DNA from: Rhizopus sp. PT2906
Lineage: Eukaryota; Mucoromycota; Mucoromycetes; Mucorales; Rhizopodaceae
Length of the DNA: 64,000 bases
Reading direction: 5' to 3'
Assembly: GCA_025529335.1 (NCBI GenBank)
Contig: JAMYHX010000005.1
Span: forward strand, 62,001-126,000
The position numbers and the translations under genes are program-made. Under the pieces are notes generated by a model. It searched no databases. It was not told the origin of the DNA and worked only from the letters and a program-made list of their open reading frames with translations. Below are positions 33,421 to 46,147 of the stretch, piece by piece. How positions within the stretch are numbered: the stretch's first letter is position 1; every line of letters begins with the position of its first letter.

Positions 33421-34833
33421 TTACTGGGCGGGTAAAGGAATTTTTGCTTTCTTTGGAGGTTGTTTGTCCATCTTTGGTTCTTCTTTGATGTATTTCCTAG
33501 AAAACGAATTAATACGGGATAAGATGATTTCTAACAGCTTACTTCTTAATAGGTATTGGCTTAGGTTCACTCTTAAGTGATTGTTTATCAAATTCATGCT
33601 GAATCACACGCTGTCTTTCTTCCTTGTCTTTAAGCAAAATCGAAACCCTGTCTCTGACTTGACCTTCTAGCAATAGTCTTGCTCCCAATGTACTTTTACT
33701 CGATGCTTGTGCTTTTGAGGATATCATCACTACGGCTCCACCAATGGCCAACGCAGCGCCACCAGTAGCAATTGCGGTACTGCCTACGACAATGCCTCCC
33801 AATGCAGATAAACCACCCAACGTTCCACATCCCCTGCATAAAGTGGACAGATGGTTAATAATGAATGCTTATTGTATATGTCATTTTTGCTATTACCATC
33901 CTGCAGCTTCCATTTTTTTATGTGAGCGAGAATCCAGTCTAAAGTAGCAAGTCAGTATAACATAGGATTGCATAAACCCAAATAAACCTTTCTATAAAAT
34001 CAACGAGTTCTTTCAGATAGGCGACATCAGATCTAACTTGGTTGGGTACTTTATCACCCAACTTTTCATGTTCTCTTATCCATATATCGGTACTTTGAAG
34101 GATAGCTTGTACTTGAGAAAGTAAGATCTCCAATTGGTTATGAAATGATATTTCACTGAATGCAGCACTTGCTTTATATGTCGAATAGAGTGATAATGAC
34201 AGAAAGCCCGCAGCTGCTACTGATTTTGCTAATGTATTGTTTTTATCATCTTTTTGAGTCACCAGCTGATCATCCTTTTTCTTGTCTTTTTTATCTTTGT
34301 TACTCTTTGCTTTGCTTTTCTCTTCTTCTTCTTCTGATGAAGAAGATGTATCATCCTGACGCCAAAAGGTTGACCGTCTCTTCTTTTCTTTATGTCTGTT
34401 TCTATATTTATTATCTTGATCTCTTTCTGACGTCTGTCTCAAATACTCATTTCCACATCGGATAACAAATTCTGTTATTGTTTTACTTGTATCGGATGTC
34501 AATAAGGAACGAAAATAGCTCTTAGAATGAGCCTTTACAGACTCCTTTGTCCATGCATCTTCTTTTGAAGACTTGATAGGCTTCTGATCCTATATTGATG
34601 TTTTATTAAATATAATTTACATAGTATGTATGTATATATATATCACACCTTTTCCTTCTTTGGTAGTTCCTGTAATATATGAGGAGCAAAGTCTATCAAG
34701 GTTTGAACTGGCGTAGTAAAACTACCACTGTCCTTCTCGTAAAGCTCACTTGGGAATAAATAATCCTTAAAGAACAACTAGAAAGAAGTTAATAACTAGC
34801 ATTTTTTCAATAAACAAGACATACTGAAGCCAT
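33421..34833 (-). CDS. Uncharacterised protein with Ser/Glu/Lys-rich region and glycine-rich hydrophobic segment
   Basis: I do not recognise the family. Exons on the minus strand begin MAS (ATG 34833), then LFFKDYLFPSELYEKDSGSF, ITEFVIRCGNEYLRQTSERD, a charged low-complexity stretch (SSSSEEEEEKSKAKSNKDKK), AAAGFLSLSLYSTYKASAAF and a helical LEILLSQVQAILQSTDIWIR. A strongly hydrophobic small-residue stretch follows (LSALGGIVVGSTAIATGGAA), and a basic proline-rich tail ends IPLPAQ. Total is about 390 aa. The glycine/alanine segment could insert into a membrane. Junctions are in frame with good splice sites, so the gene is probably real. It is divergent from SPB1 with 226 bp between starts. Confidence 0.65.
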
Positions 34834-35059
34834 TAATAAAAAATAAGAAAGAAAACAATGGGCATTATTTCATCATACAACTCTTAAAAGAGAATACAGC
34901 CAATCATATTCAAACAAAACTCACCTACATTCATGCACCTACCAGTAAGTCCTGTGGCTTATATGCGTAACTGCGACCTTCTTTTTATATCTTCAATTTT
35001 GGGCAATTTCAATTTTTTAAAACTTTTTTTTTAGATCTAATAATCAACATATATAGATC

Positions 35060-37849
35060 ATGGGTAAAGGAAGAGAGAAGAAGCATTCAAAAGGTAATAA
35101 ACAATACGAATATGTGTATGTCCTGACTGACTGAATACAACATAGGACGTTTGGATAAATACTATCATTTGGCAAAGGAACAGGGTTACCGTGCCCGTTC
35201 AGCTTTCAAGTTGATCCAGTTGAATAAAAAATACAACTTTTTAGAAAAGTCAAGAGCATTAATCGATTTATGTGCTGCCCCTGGTGGTTGGTAAGTAGAT
35301 TCTTTTTTTTTTATTAGACATTTGTAGTAAAATATGCCCTTAGGTTACAAGTAGCAACGAAATATATGCCACAGAGTAGTTTGATCATAGGTACACAATT
35401 TAACTAGCTTTTATTTTCTTACTTTATACACTAACATGATATAAAGGTGTGGATCTTTGTCCTATCAAACCTATTCCTGGCGTCATCACTTTCCAAGATG
35501 ATATCACTACCGAAAGATGTAGACAAAACCTACGACAGGAAATGAAGACATGGAAAGCGGATGTGTATGTTTCTTTACTACTTTTCAAACAACAGACTAA
35601 CCAATCCTTGTAGTGTACTTCACGATGGTGCACCTAATGTCGGTAGAGCATGGGCTCATGATGCATTCTCACAGTCCGAACTTGTCCTTGTCTCACTAAA
35701 ACTTGCTACTGAATTCTTAGCAAAAGGTGGTGTCTTTGTAACCAAAGTATTTAGATCCAAAGACTACAACAAACTCATGTGGGTGTTCCAGCAACTGTTT
35801 CGTAAAGTAGAAGCCACAAAGCCACCTTCTTCTCGTAATGTATCAGCAGAAATCTTTGTTGTCTGTCGTGATTATGTTGCACCCAAAAAGATTGATCCTC
35901 GTATGCTCGATCCTAAATCTGTCTTTTCTGACGTTGGTGCAGAAGAGCCCAAGAAAATTGCCGATGTGTTCAAACCAGAAAAGAAGAACAGACACAGAGA
36001 TGGTTACGAAGACGGCGACTATACCCTCCACAAGACATTAGACGTCATGGAATTCATCCGCGCCAATGATCCTATCGTCACTCTTGGCTCTTATAATCAA
36101 TTTACATTTACATCCGATGAATCAAAGGAGTTGTTGAAAAGAGATATCACGACAGAAGATATAAAGATCAACTGTCAAGATCTCAAAGTGTTGGGCAGAG
36201 CTGACTTTAAGGCACTGTTGAAATGGAGAACGATCATACGTGATGAATACAAGCTGGAACAAAAGAAAGAGCAAAAGATTGAAGTGATTGAGGAAGAGCC
36301 TCTGGATGAAGATGAAATGCTGGAAGCTGAGTTGACCAATTTGACAAAGGAAGAAGCAGCTAAAAGAAAGAGAGAAAAGAGAAAAGCAAATGAAAAGAAG
36401 ATGAAGCTGATCCAACGAATGCAGTTGAACATGATCATTCCTACAGATATCGCTCTTGATGAGAATAAAATGGATGAAGAAATGTTTAGTATCAGAAAGA
36501 TCAAGAAGGACGTTTCACTTGAAAAGCTTCAGGAAGGAGACATGTCCATTGCTGACGATCTTGAAGAAGAAGATGGAGATCTTAATGTCGATAAGAGCTT
36601 AAAGGGCCGTATCGCCGAAATGGATATGGACGAAACTCTTGATTCCGATGAAGAATATGAGCGAGACCTTGAGATGCAAATGGATGAAGACTATGCCAGA
36701 TATAAGCAACGCAGAGCAGAAAAAGATGCCAAGTTTAGAGCCAAGATGGCTAGAGAAGAACAGGATGAATGGTCTGGTTTTGATGAAAAGGCAAAGACAA
36801 CGAGAGACAAGAAGTTTGACTCTGATTCATCCGATTCTGATGATGACTCAGAAAGTGATAATGACGAAAGCATGGATGAAGCAAGCGACTCTGACGAAGA
36901 TGATGCTCCCAAAACAACCATGAAAGGCATAAAACTTAGAACTCAAAACTCACTCATGAACGATCTTGGCCAGAAAGCTGCCTTGTCAAAGAAGACAGAG
37001 AGTGGTCTTTCCACAGCTGCTGCTATGTTCTTTGACCAGGATATCTTCCGCGATGTTGCTATTGATGAAATCATGGATCAAGATGAATCAAGCGATGATG
37101 AAGAATCCATCCGTGACCAATCTAGAAAAAGAAAGAGAGAACAACAAGATGACGGCACTACTGAGCGTGATGAAGAAGACAGTGATTTTGAAATACAACC
37201 CACTGAAGATGCACTGCCTTCTGATGATGAAATGTGGGATGGTCGTGAAGATGATAACTCTAAAGCAATGAAGGAGGCACTCGAAAAGGGTTTGACTACA
37301 CCAGAATCCATTACGTTAGCTAAACAATTAGCAAACAAGGAAAAGACTGTTGAAGACCTTGTCGATATGGGTTTCTCCAAAGAAGCTTTTAGAGATAAAG
37401 ACGGTCTTCCCGAATGGTTCTTGGATGATGAAAATAGACATAACAAACCAAATATTCCTGTGACGAAGGAGGCAATGGACCAATTAAGAGAAAAGCTTCG
37501 AGCATTGAACGCACGACCTATCAAGAAGGTGCTTGAAGCCAAGGCTAGAAAGAAGCTCAAGGCTGCCAAAAGACTTTCTAAAGCACAAAAGAAGGCAACA
37601 GATATTGTTGATAACCCAGACATGACTGAAAAGGAAAAGGCAAAGACAATTGGTAAACTGATAGCAAGAGCATCAAAAACAAAACCAAAGAAAGAAGTCA
37701 AGGTTGTTGTGGCAAAGGGTGCCAATAGGGGTATCAAGGGCCGTCCAAAAGGTGTCAAGGGACGATATAAGATGGTGGATGGCGTCATGAAGAAGGAAAG
37801 ACGTGCAGAGAAACGAAGAGAAAAGAAATCAAAGAAGAGTCGTCGTTAA
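35060..37849 (+). CDS. SPB1: 27S pre-rRNA 2'-O-ribose methyltransferase Spb1
   Basis: Spb1 methylates G2922 in the peptidyl-transferase A loop of 25S rRNA during 60S assembly in the nucleolus. It starts [11 protein letters not shown] at 35060; four introns fall in the first 600 bp, then one long exon runs to the stop. The FtsJ domain (~20-230) has the catalytic K-D-K-E set: Lys in [11 protein letters not shown], Asp in [13 protein letters not shown], Lys in [13 protein letters not shown] and Glu in [13 protein letters not shown]; the SAM loop is DLCAAPGGW. Acidic and basic regions and a Lys/Arg-rich C-terminus complete roughly 840 aa, like yeast Spb1 (841). It is convergent with NAD synthetase, 62 bp apart. 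Confidence 0.96.
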
Positions 37850-37911
37850 TGATTGTAAAAATAAATTTATTTCAAAGATATACAAAAAAAAGTTGTAGAT
37901 ACAGAAAAAGA

Positions 37912-40315
37912 TTAATCTACGTTATTATTTAACTGTCTTTCTGACTCTTGTCGTTCAATTTCCATTGCCTTTCTATCAATCTTATCAAACTGCCATTTCC
38001 AGGTGGCGTTGTATAGGAAGGGACGCATATCAAATCGATTATCATCAGGACTATAAGCTTCTGCATGATAAGAAGGTGTCAAGGTAGTGAGCTTGTGTCT
38101 GTTGATAGAGTAGTAAAAGAAGAAGCGTTTCACTTTGACAGCAACCTCAGAAGGTGTATACACTTCAGCCCAGTCATGCACAAGTTTTGTAAACATGCTA
38201 TAAGGACCACATCTATCCACTTTACGGAGACGACCGTACTTGGAGAGTTCATCGTACGTCATACCCATATCAGCCTCATCAGATTGCACATAGGTTGAGG
38301 TGATCGGTTCTAATTCTGCAGTAGGTACAGCCGACAAGAAGTCTTGCAAGATAGGCATATCAAAGCTATCCTTGGCCCAAGCAATAAATCGCTTGAGATC
38401 AGATTTTGATATGGCACCAATTGGATTGATATCTGCACTACTGCAGTCATATTTTGTCAAATAGCCTCTTAAGCTCTCATCGACGTTGGCGCTTCCCAAG
38501 ACCAATAGTCCACCCTTGAGAGAACGACACCAGGGCAAGAGTTGTGCAAAGAGGTATGCGAGCAGCATACGAAGACGTGCTTGAATATTTTGGAGAGCAA
38601 GGTTCTCGGTATCTGACCCGCCATGTACCTTGTATTTGGGAGACTTTCCTGTGACAAAGGAAAAGAGCTTATGGATGGATTTGACAATGTCGTCCATATC
38701 CAGATCGGTATGATAACTTCCGATCACCTCAGCCAAATCCTTGGCACGCTTACGTGTTTCCTTACTGGAATTTTCCGTTCCCATATAACAAGTGTAAAAG
38801 ATATGACTTGCGAATTCACGAGGATCAGTGGGAATGTAATTGTCACCTTGACAGGCTAAACGACGAGCATCCTCAATGACTTCCTTGTTACCCTTTGCAG
38901 CTTCTTTGACCACCAATCTACACATGGAGGTGACAATGACAGCAGTAGCACAGCTATCGATACCACCGCTGAGAGGTAGGAAGTACCCGGCTGTTTTAGA
39001 GCGACGGAGATAGTCCCATAACCAGCAAGCAGGACCAAGGGCAATTTCCTCCTCGGGCAAGTGGTAAAAGGGCTCCCGAGGCTTTGATGGGCGAATGTGG
39101 ATGTTTGACTTGATATAATCATGAGTAAGAGACATCTTGACTTCTTGACGAACATAAGCTGGTGCTAGTGATGCTTGCATTCCACGGCTGGCCATGCGAG
39201 CACGATAAGAGCGAACGTCTTCAAGATCGACTGTGGCAGTGACAACTTCTACATCATGCAACGAGAATTGAGAACCTTGAGCAATAATTTCGCCATTCAT
39301 GGCAATCAGTGCTCCACCATCGTAATAGAGACGATCACCATCACAACCCTGTTGGTTGGAATAAAGATAGATACCGCCTACTCTCTGAGTCGCAGCACGA
39401 ATGAGGTTGATACGCGTGTCGAGTTTACGCAATTCATGATGGCTTCCGCTACTATTTGTAAATATCTCAACACCATCCAAACCCATGCCAATGTGTGGAC
39501 TTGCTGGCGTAAACAGTTCCTCACATGTCTCACATCCAATGCAAGTATCAAAGGTACTAATGACCGAATCTCCGAAAGGCACCAACAGCTATATAAAAAG
39601 GTAATGAGTCATAATTGTCCCCAACCATAAAATGTATTACCTGTCCGGTGATCTTTGAGATCATGCGTGGCAGATAGTATTGTTCAATTTTCTTTGGAGG
39701 CCATGGAGCAAAGTAACGCATCTCACGATAATTTCCATCGTTTGCCAAGTACATCTTGGGTCGAATCAAGACAATTTTACTATCAGCAATGATCAATCGG
39801 CAGTTATATTTTACAGATTTATGCATGACAGGCCTACAAAAAGCATTGAGTGACACATCTTTAAGAAACAGCTGTAACACTTTACATGCCAATGTCTAAT
39901 ATCATATCATTTGAGACATCACTTTTTAGAATTTCAGCAATTACTTCCCAAGCATGCAGATAAGTATCCCCTAAGTACATATGAATGTGTATGAATTAGC
40001 CCCCCCTGCTATTGCTGTTATTGTCGTTATTACCTTCAAAGAAATGATCATAGCAACCGTAACCACTAAAAATAGTATGTCAAACTCATGATTCATATTT
40101 AAACTATCCATTACTTACGTGACCTCGAGTTCTGGTCCAACACGTATTTTTGCGCCTCTCTCCTTTGCAATTCTAATACTTTCCAAGATTCGCTTCAGAT
40201 TACCTTCAAAGTCAAGTGCCCACTGATTGAGAGAGCAAGTTGCCAAGGTTACACTTTCGAAATGAGCATGAGTAAGAAGAAATAATATGAGAATAATAGC
40301 TTACAGGTGCCCCAT
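37912..40315 (-). CDS. QNS1: Glutamine-dependent NAD+ synthetase
   Basis: The enzyme amidates deamido-NAD to NAD+, with ammonia produced from glutamine by its own nitrilase domain. The first exon is tiny (MGHL), then [20 protein letters not shown]. The nitrilase domain shows catalytic Glu in [13 protein letters not shown], Lys in [14 protein letters not shown] and Cys in [14 protein letters not shown]. The ATP-pyrophosphatase half has the P-loop [33 protein letters not shown] and [19 protein letters not shown]. Length is about 700 aa (yeast 714). Several introns fall in the first third, none in the last 1.6 kb. The identification is secure. Confidence 0.95.
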
Positions 40316-40421
40316 ATTTACTAAAAGAAAAGAAAAGAACAAAAGCGTCCTTTTCAATGAAGTAAAGTCAGTTTGACTTCATCTCTTCATCATATTTTCG
40401 ATTTCCGCTCGTCATATTAGC

Positions 40422-40445
40422 AAAAAAAAAAAAAAAAAAAAAAAA
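40422..40445. repeat. Poly(A) tract
   Basis: Twenty-four consecutive A between the NAD synthetase start and the F-box gene stop. On the minus strand this is a poly(T) just past the F-box gene 3' end. Confidence 0.95.
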
Positions 40446-40460
40446 GGTATCAATTTTATT

Positions 40461-41859
40461 TCATCGTCCTGGCAACAAAACATAGTCAACGGCCACATTG
40501 TTTTTCTCGAGACACTCACGCATACTTTCAAAAAATGATTCGTTTTTAAAAAACTCATTCTTTTCAATCTCTTTAACCAATTGACGATGCAAGCAGATAC
40601 ACACACGCCTCTTCTTTGCCTTCTTTTCTTTAAACACATTGAGAACAAACTCTTTGAGTGGACCGATCAGCAACCATACGTCAGCGGGTTCAGTAAAGAA
40701 CCTGACAAACAATTTGGTAAAGACAATTTCGAGATAATCCACAGAGGTCAATGCTGTTGATGATGCCTTGAGAAGGCCAAGACCTATACTGAAATCAACA
40801 AGCTGAAGGTAACGAAGATTGGGTATAGCCTCAAAGCAAGTTGTGATCGCATTCTCTGCTTCTAATCGGATCGGCTGCATCGTCATACTTTGACATCCGA
40901 TCTTGCCCAGTTTTCCCAATTGATCCCAGCCGTGCAGACTGAGGCTCTGTAGCCTTGATGAAGTCAAGGGGAAAAAACACTCAAGCCATACTTTGGACGT
41001 CCATGAGTTACAGAATCCAAACTCGAGCCGTGTCAAGTACTTGAGTTTTGTCAGTGGACTATATTTTTTGACAATGATATCTTCCAAGTCTTGCCAGGCC
41101 TGCAGAAGTGCATGACGTTTACGGTCGATGACCTCAGGATCATCCGGGTAGTACTCCTCGTCGCTGTCATTTTCGATTTCCTCTATTCGGCTAATGATGC
41201 TCTTTTGCTCAATGCTCCTGCCATCCCGTATACTCGTCAGTGTGAACTGGTGCATATGTGGTGCCTGGTCTGTGTTATCCGCAAGCTCGAGGATAGACGC
41301 AAATCCCGAGTTACCGTCCTCTGCAAAGTCTAGATGTGCCTGTTTGAGTTGTGGATGCTCATAGATCAACTGGAAGCAGAATCGCTTTGTGTCGCACCAT
41401 GTCTCGATACGATGACAAATGATCGAAACAAGTTGCTGTCTGTTCAGTTGGTGTGACAAGTATGCAATCTCTGCCAAACATAGATTACGTGTCTCCAGAT
41501 GTGTGACCGAAGGTAAGTACTCAAAAGGCAATGGCGCAAAGTGGGCGTGCCTTGTCTCGTTCGGTTTAGCTACAGTGAGATGAGTGACAGCAGTCAAGAG
41601 TGGTTGTTTGGATGTCAATAGTCGAACATAGGCTGCATGGTATATTGGTCTGTCAATCAGTAATTTTCGCCACTGTAAAAGATGCATATAAGTGTGTGTT
41701 TATAAAACAAAAATAAAATAAACTTACGACAGAAGGTAAACGTGAAATAAAATACCACTGACGACATACTTGTGATATCGCACGCAGAGTCCAAGGACAA
41801 CCATCGCATGCTTCAAAGACTAGTTGTAAACAATCGTTGTTCAAGCTTGAAATCGTCAT
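40461..41859 (-). CDS. F-box protein with LRR-like C-terminal region
   Basis: An N-terminal exon (41859 to about 41729) encodes an F-box-like motif, MTISSLNNDCLQLVFEACDG followed by LRAISQVCRQWYFISRLPSV. It is spliced over a ~60 nt intron to WRKLLIDRPIYHAAYVRLLT. The remaining ~400 residues contain spaced hydrophobic/leucine segments (YLTRLEFGFCNSW, SRLQSLSLHGWDQL, NLRYLQLVDFSIGL) like those of Mucoralean F-box/LRR proteins. Such proteins recruit targets to SCF ubiquitin ligases; the target is unknown. It is divergent from NSE3, with 165 bp between starts. Confidence 0.75.
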
Positions 41860-42024
41860 TTAAGAAAGAGAAAGCATTTACAAAAGAAAAAAAGAGAGAA
41901 AAGAAACTGGTTATCTTGATATGCAGAATTGACGTCGTTACACAGTCCTGCAAAACTCCGGTTCTACTTTAGTAATATCCAAATGACTGCATTTTAAGAG
42001 TGTCACATTTCTTTTCTTTCTTTA

Positions 42025-43116
42025 ATGTCAACACAATCATCAAAAAGACCACGTCAACAAGACGATGATGTAGATTATGTAGATTCAGTTCATACCCAAA
42101 GAATAAAGACTCTTAATGAAGGAAGCGATGAAGTAATGTTGCCAAGAATAGAACATGCCACAGCAAATATTGAATCATTTTATAGGAAATAGAACGTAAA
42201 GTAAAGGCACTTTGTCGATATGTTTTGGCTTGTGAATACAAAAAGATCAACATCAGAAGAGAGAATATCAATAAAATAAGTAAGATCATCAAAAGCTACT
42301 CAAGTTGTCCTATTAATCATTTTTTAAGTAACCCCTGATAATAAGCGAATATTCAACACTCTACTTGAACAAGCCAATCAGCGATTGAGAACTATCTTTG
42401 GATATGAACTTCAGGAAGCTATACTCAAAGATAAAAATGTGGATGAACAACACCAATATGGTAATCATGATAGAATATCTATTTATATATACATATTCAT
42501 CTTGAGCAGATACCCAAACACAGGCTGAATCATCCACACAGAGAAGAACGACAGGAGGCGGCACGTCAGGTGTTTATATTTTACGAAACATCATGAAGGA
42601 ACACTTTATTCTTCCAGACATTGTGAAAAGATCGACAGAGGACTATATAAACACAGGTGTGCTTTATGTCATTCTTGCTTTACTTTTCATTCATGAGCGT
42701 GAGATGGATAGCAGTAAGTAAAAAAAGATAAAGACTGCAAAAACGGGAGAACTCATCTTGCTACTAGATGATTTATTTGAACATTTAGATCGTCTCAAAG
42801 TGACTCGATATGGTCAAGAACCATTACCAGACAGAGATCAACTAATGGATACATTTGTAAAGAATCAATATATCCGAAAGACAAAATTAGATGAACAAGA
42901 TGGAGAGGAAATACAATATAGATTTCAATGGGGGCCCAGAGCTTATACGGAAATACCTGCTCAAAACATGGTCGAGTTTATTTCGAGCGTAAGTGCTTTT
43001 GATATGGTATATACATGTTTTATAATTTTATATAGTTTTATAACGTTGAAGGACAAGAAAAGACAGAGTTTGTACGTAATCTATACCAAGCAGCAGGTTA
43101 TGAACTTAGGAAATAA
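42025..43116 (+). CDS. NSE3: Smc5-Smc6 complex subunit Nse3 (MAGE family)
   Basis: Nse3 is a winged-helix MAGE protein that binds Nse1 and Nse4 within the Smc5/6 DNA-repair complex. Exons begin MSTQSSKRPRQQDDDVDY at 42025. The MAGE homology domain is clear: FNTLLEQANQRLRTIFGYEL, GVYILRNIMKEHFILPDIVK, GVLYVILALLFIHEREMDS, LLLDDLFEHLDRLKVTRYGQ, YIRKTKLDEQDGEEIQYRFQ and WGPRAYTEI. The protein ends GYELRK at 43116. Length is about 300 aa. The 3' end of its coding sequence overlaps that of the convergent FHIT gene by 19 bp. Identification strong; the polar segment TQAESSTQRRT is a linker. Confidence 0.9.
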
Positions 43117-43760
43117 GGACGCAACTGATCTGCTTCCTGTGCCATATCTTGTTCTGTTCGTGGTTCTCTTTCTTCATTATCGACACCCTTCTTGTCTAAT
43201 TCTTCATAAATATCATCATTATTAGCCCAATCACCCTTTTTACGAGGAATGAGATGCATATGAACATGAGGAACCTGGCTATGTTAATAAACATGTATTG
43301 TATATATATAAAAATGCCTTACTGTCTGTCCAGCTTGAGGACCATCTTGAATGGTCATGGTCAGTGACGTTCCGTGGTAGTGTTTTTCAAGAACATTGCC
43401 AATCTTTTGTGCTGATAACATGAAATCAACTATCTAATAAAGAAGTTGGCCTTCTCTCTCTCTTTCTCATTGTTTATATATACTATGTATACCTCTTCTT
43501 CTGTCAAATCTTTTAGTCGAGGTGTATTTCTTTTAGGCACTACTAGAACATCTAGAGAAGAGAGTCAGTTGTATCTTTATTATCTATTGTTCTCTCACTT
43601 ACGTCCACTAAATTAAAAAATGAGTGCCCAAAACAAAGCAATACAAGAAAATCACTTACGGAGCAATAGGTTTCAAGTTAATAATACCAATGGTCAACTT
43701 GGACTTGAAGAAAACCTGAGATTCCTTGATGAGATGTGGGCCAAACTTGTAAATAGTCAT
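43098..43760 (-). CDS. HNT2: FHIT-type dinucleoside triphosphate hydrolase (HIT family)
   Basis: HNT2/FHIT enzymes hydrolyse Ap3A to AMP and ADP. Four exons on the minus strand begin [20 protein letters not shown] at 43760, then [52 protein letters not shown] and the histidine triad [16 protein letters not shown], followed by [11 protein letters not shown]. This matches human FHIT through its whole length (about 155 aa). The last residues (LRPYFLSS) are encoded on the strand opposite the final NSE3 codons. The start is 92 bp from the divergent HIS6 start, so the two share a very short promoter. Confidence 0.93.
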
Positions 43761-43852
43761 TATTCCAGAATAAAACAGAGAAAAAAAAAAAAGCTTTCCG
43801 CGCAAAAAAGCTGTCTTTTTTTTTCTTTTTTTCTTTTTTCCTTTTCTTTAAA

Positions 43853-44984
43853 ATGACACGGTTTAATGGGTGCATCGATCTTCATCATGGAAAAGTCAAG
43901 CAGATCGTAGGTGGTTCACTTGTTGATCATTCACCCGAAACATTGACAACCAACTTTGTCTCAGAGTAAGCTTTTGGCATACGTACAACAACATAAATAT
44001 ATACTTACAAAAAAATAAAAGAGAAAAACCTAGTTACTATTCTAAACTATACAAGGACAATAATATAACGCGTTGTCATGTCATCAAGCTTGGTCCCAAC
44101 AATGATGAAGCAGCCAAGGAAGCGCTACAAACTTGGCCAGGTGGACTTCAAGTTGGTGGTGGAATCACTATTGATAATGCTGGGTATTGGTTATCACTTG
44201 GAGCATCCAAAGTAACATATCATATAAATAGGAATGATAAAGAAAAAGACTTATGTTTGTTTAGGTCATTGTCACCAGTTGGTTGTTTCCCGATGGAAAA
44301 TTCTCGTTGGATAGATTAAAGCAGCTCTGTGAGCGTATTGGTAAAGACAAGCTTGTTGTAGATGTTAGGTAATATTGCATGTAAAATAATCATAACATAC
44401 CAACTGTGTACTTTGTAGTTGCCGAAGAAAAGATGACAAATGGATCGTGGCCATGAACAAGTGGCAGACGATGACAGATATGGAAGTAAACAAGGGTAAA
44501 ATAACAACAGCAACAACAAAAAGTTAATAACTAACTTTATATAGAATCATTGGATTTATTGAGTCAATATTGTAGTGAATTCCTTATCCATGCTGCTGAC
44601 GTAGAAGGACTTTGTCGTGGCATTGATCAGGAATTGGTTTCAAGTAATTAATATATTTATTAAAGAAAATAGTTCTTATTGTTACCTAGGTTTGGGCAAA
44701 TGGGTTACCATTCCTACAACTTATGCAGGAGGTGGAAGATGTAAGGCATTAGACCCCCCCCTTTATACTATTTTAATTCATATTATTTATTATTTTTAGG
44801 TCTTGAAGATTTAGCACTAGTAGAAAAGTTATCCAATGGTAAAGTAGATTTAACCTTTGGAAGGTAAATATATATATAAATAAATCAATCTATATATCTA
44901 ATACTTGACAGTGCCTTGGACATCTTTGGGGGAAATGGAGTTACATTTGAAGAGTGTGTGCGTTGGAATAAAGAACATGCATGA
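43853..44984 (+). CDS. HIS6: Phosphoribosylformimino-AICAR ribotide isomerase (His6)
   Basis: His6 catalyses the fourth step of histidine synthesis, the Amadori isomerisation of ProFAR to PRFAR. Exons begin [20 protein letters not shown] at 43853 with the catalytic Asp in the first beta strand. The (beta/alpha)8 barrel continues with [106 protein letters not shown] and [20 protein letters not shown]. About 255 aa in seven or so exons; yeast 261. HIS2 lies 13 kb away, so the histidine genes are not clustered. Confidence 0.95.
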
Positions 44985-45058
44985 AAATCAAATTAATTTT
45001 CCGCTCTACATATTTTTTTTTCTTCTTTCTGCCTTTCCTCTTTTGTTGTTTACACTAA

Positions 45059-45907
45059 ATGAGTTCAGCAGCAAACATTGACAAAAAGAAAAAGACTATT
45101 TCAAAGGAAGAATGGGAACAACGACTGGCCAAAGTCAAAGTGAATAAACAGTAATAAGACAGAAACAAAAGCAAGTGATTGCATAGTTGACTTTTTATTT
45201 TAGAGATCTTAATCAGCTTGTTATGAATTACTTGGTTGTCGAAGGATATAAGGATGCTGCAGAACAGTTTAGCCTTGAGAGTGGTTTAGAACCTACAGTA
45301 GATTTACAGTCTATTCAAGAAAGAATGGACATTCGTCATGCTGTTCAATCTGGAGACATTGACACAGCTATTGATTTAGTGAATGAGTTAAATCCAGAGG
45401 TTATTATCATTATATTGCTATTATTACATTATTTTTCATAACACCCAATGTTAGATTTTAGATACCAATCCACAACTCTATTTCCACCTTCAACAACAAC
45501 GACTGATTGAGTTGATTCGACAAGGTTCGTTTCAGGAAGCACTCGAGTTTGCTACAGAAGAAATGGCACCACGAGGAGAAGAACATCCTGAATTTTTAGA
45601 AGAACTTGAACGTACGATGGCATTATTAGCATTTCAAGACAGCATCGATAGTCCCGTTCAAGAGTTACTTCATCCCGGACAACGACAAAAGACAGCGAGT
45701 GAGCTAAATGCGGCGATATTGATCAGCCAATCCCAAGAAAAGGATCCTAAATTACCCAATTTACTCAAAATGTTGGCTTGGAGTCAAGAACAGTTAGACG
45801 AAAGGATGAATTATCCAAGAATTGAAAATTGGGTGAAAGCAGACTTGGTTGTACGAGATGAAAATGGGAATCATGTAGACGAAGATGTTACGATGTCTTC
45901 TTTGTAA
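45059..45907 (+). CDS. GID8: GID8 homologue (LisH-CTLH protein of the GID/CTLH ubiquitin ligase)
   Basis: GID8 (human TWA1) is a scaffold of the GID/CTLH E3 ligase that degrades gluconeogenic enzymes in yeast. It starts MSSAANIDKKKKTISKEEWE, then a LisH motif (LVMNYLVVEGYKDAAEQFSL), a CTLH segment (RMDIRHAVQSGDIDTAIDLV) and a CRA region (RLIELIRQGSFQEALEFATE, EELERTMALLAFQDSIDSPV). The end is VDEDVTMSSL. Three exons give about 225 aa, the normal size for the family. It is followed by a 24-bp poly(A) tract and a T/C-rich stretch before the next gene. Confidence 0.93.
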
Positions 45908-46147
45908 CACTTTTGATCGAAAAAAAAAAAAAAAAAAAAAAAATACAATTATTTGGATGCACAATGTTTGCAATTAAGAAGAAAAAAATAAATTTAAGGG
46001 AGTTTTTTTTTTGTCTCTCTTTATTATCTTTCACAAATGTTAAAGTTGTTTCCATGGTAATAAATCATTTTTTTTTTAACTTTCCCTTTTTCTTTTTTTT
46101 CCCCCTTTCTTTTTTTTTTTTCTTTTTTTAAAAATAAACTTTGAGAG
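45908..46147. other. Low-complexity spacer: poly(A) then poly(T/C)
   Basis: A 24 nt A run starts at 45920. From about 46065 the plus strand is almost entirely T and C up to the WC-2-like start codon at 46148. No gene or specific motif is visible; the pyrimidine tract is the likely core promoter of the downstream gene. Confidence 0.6.
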
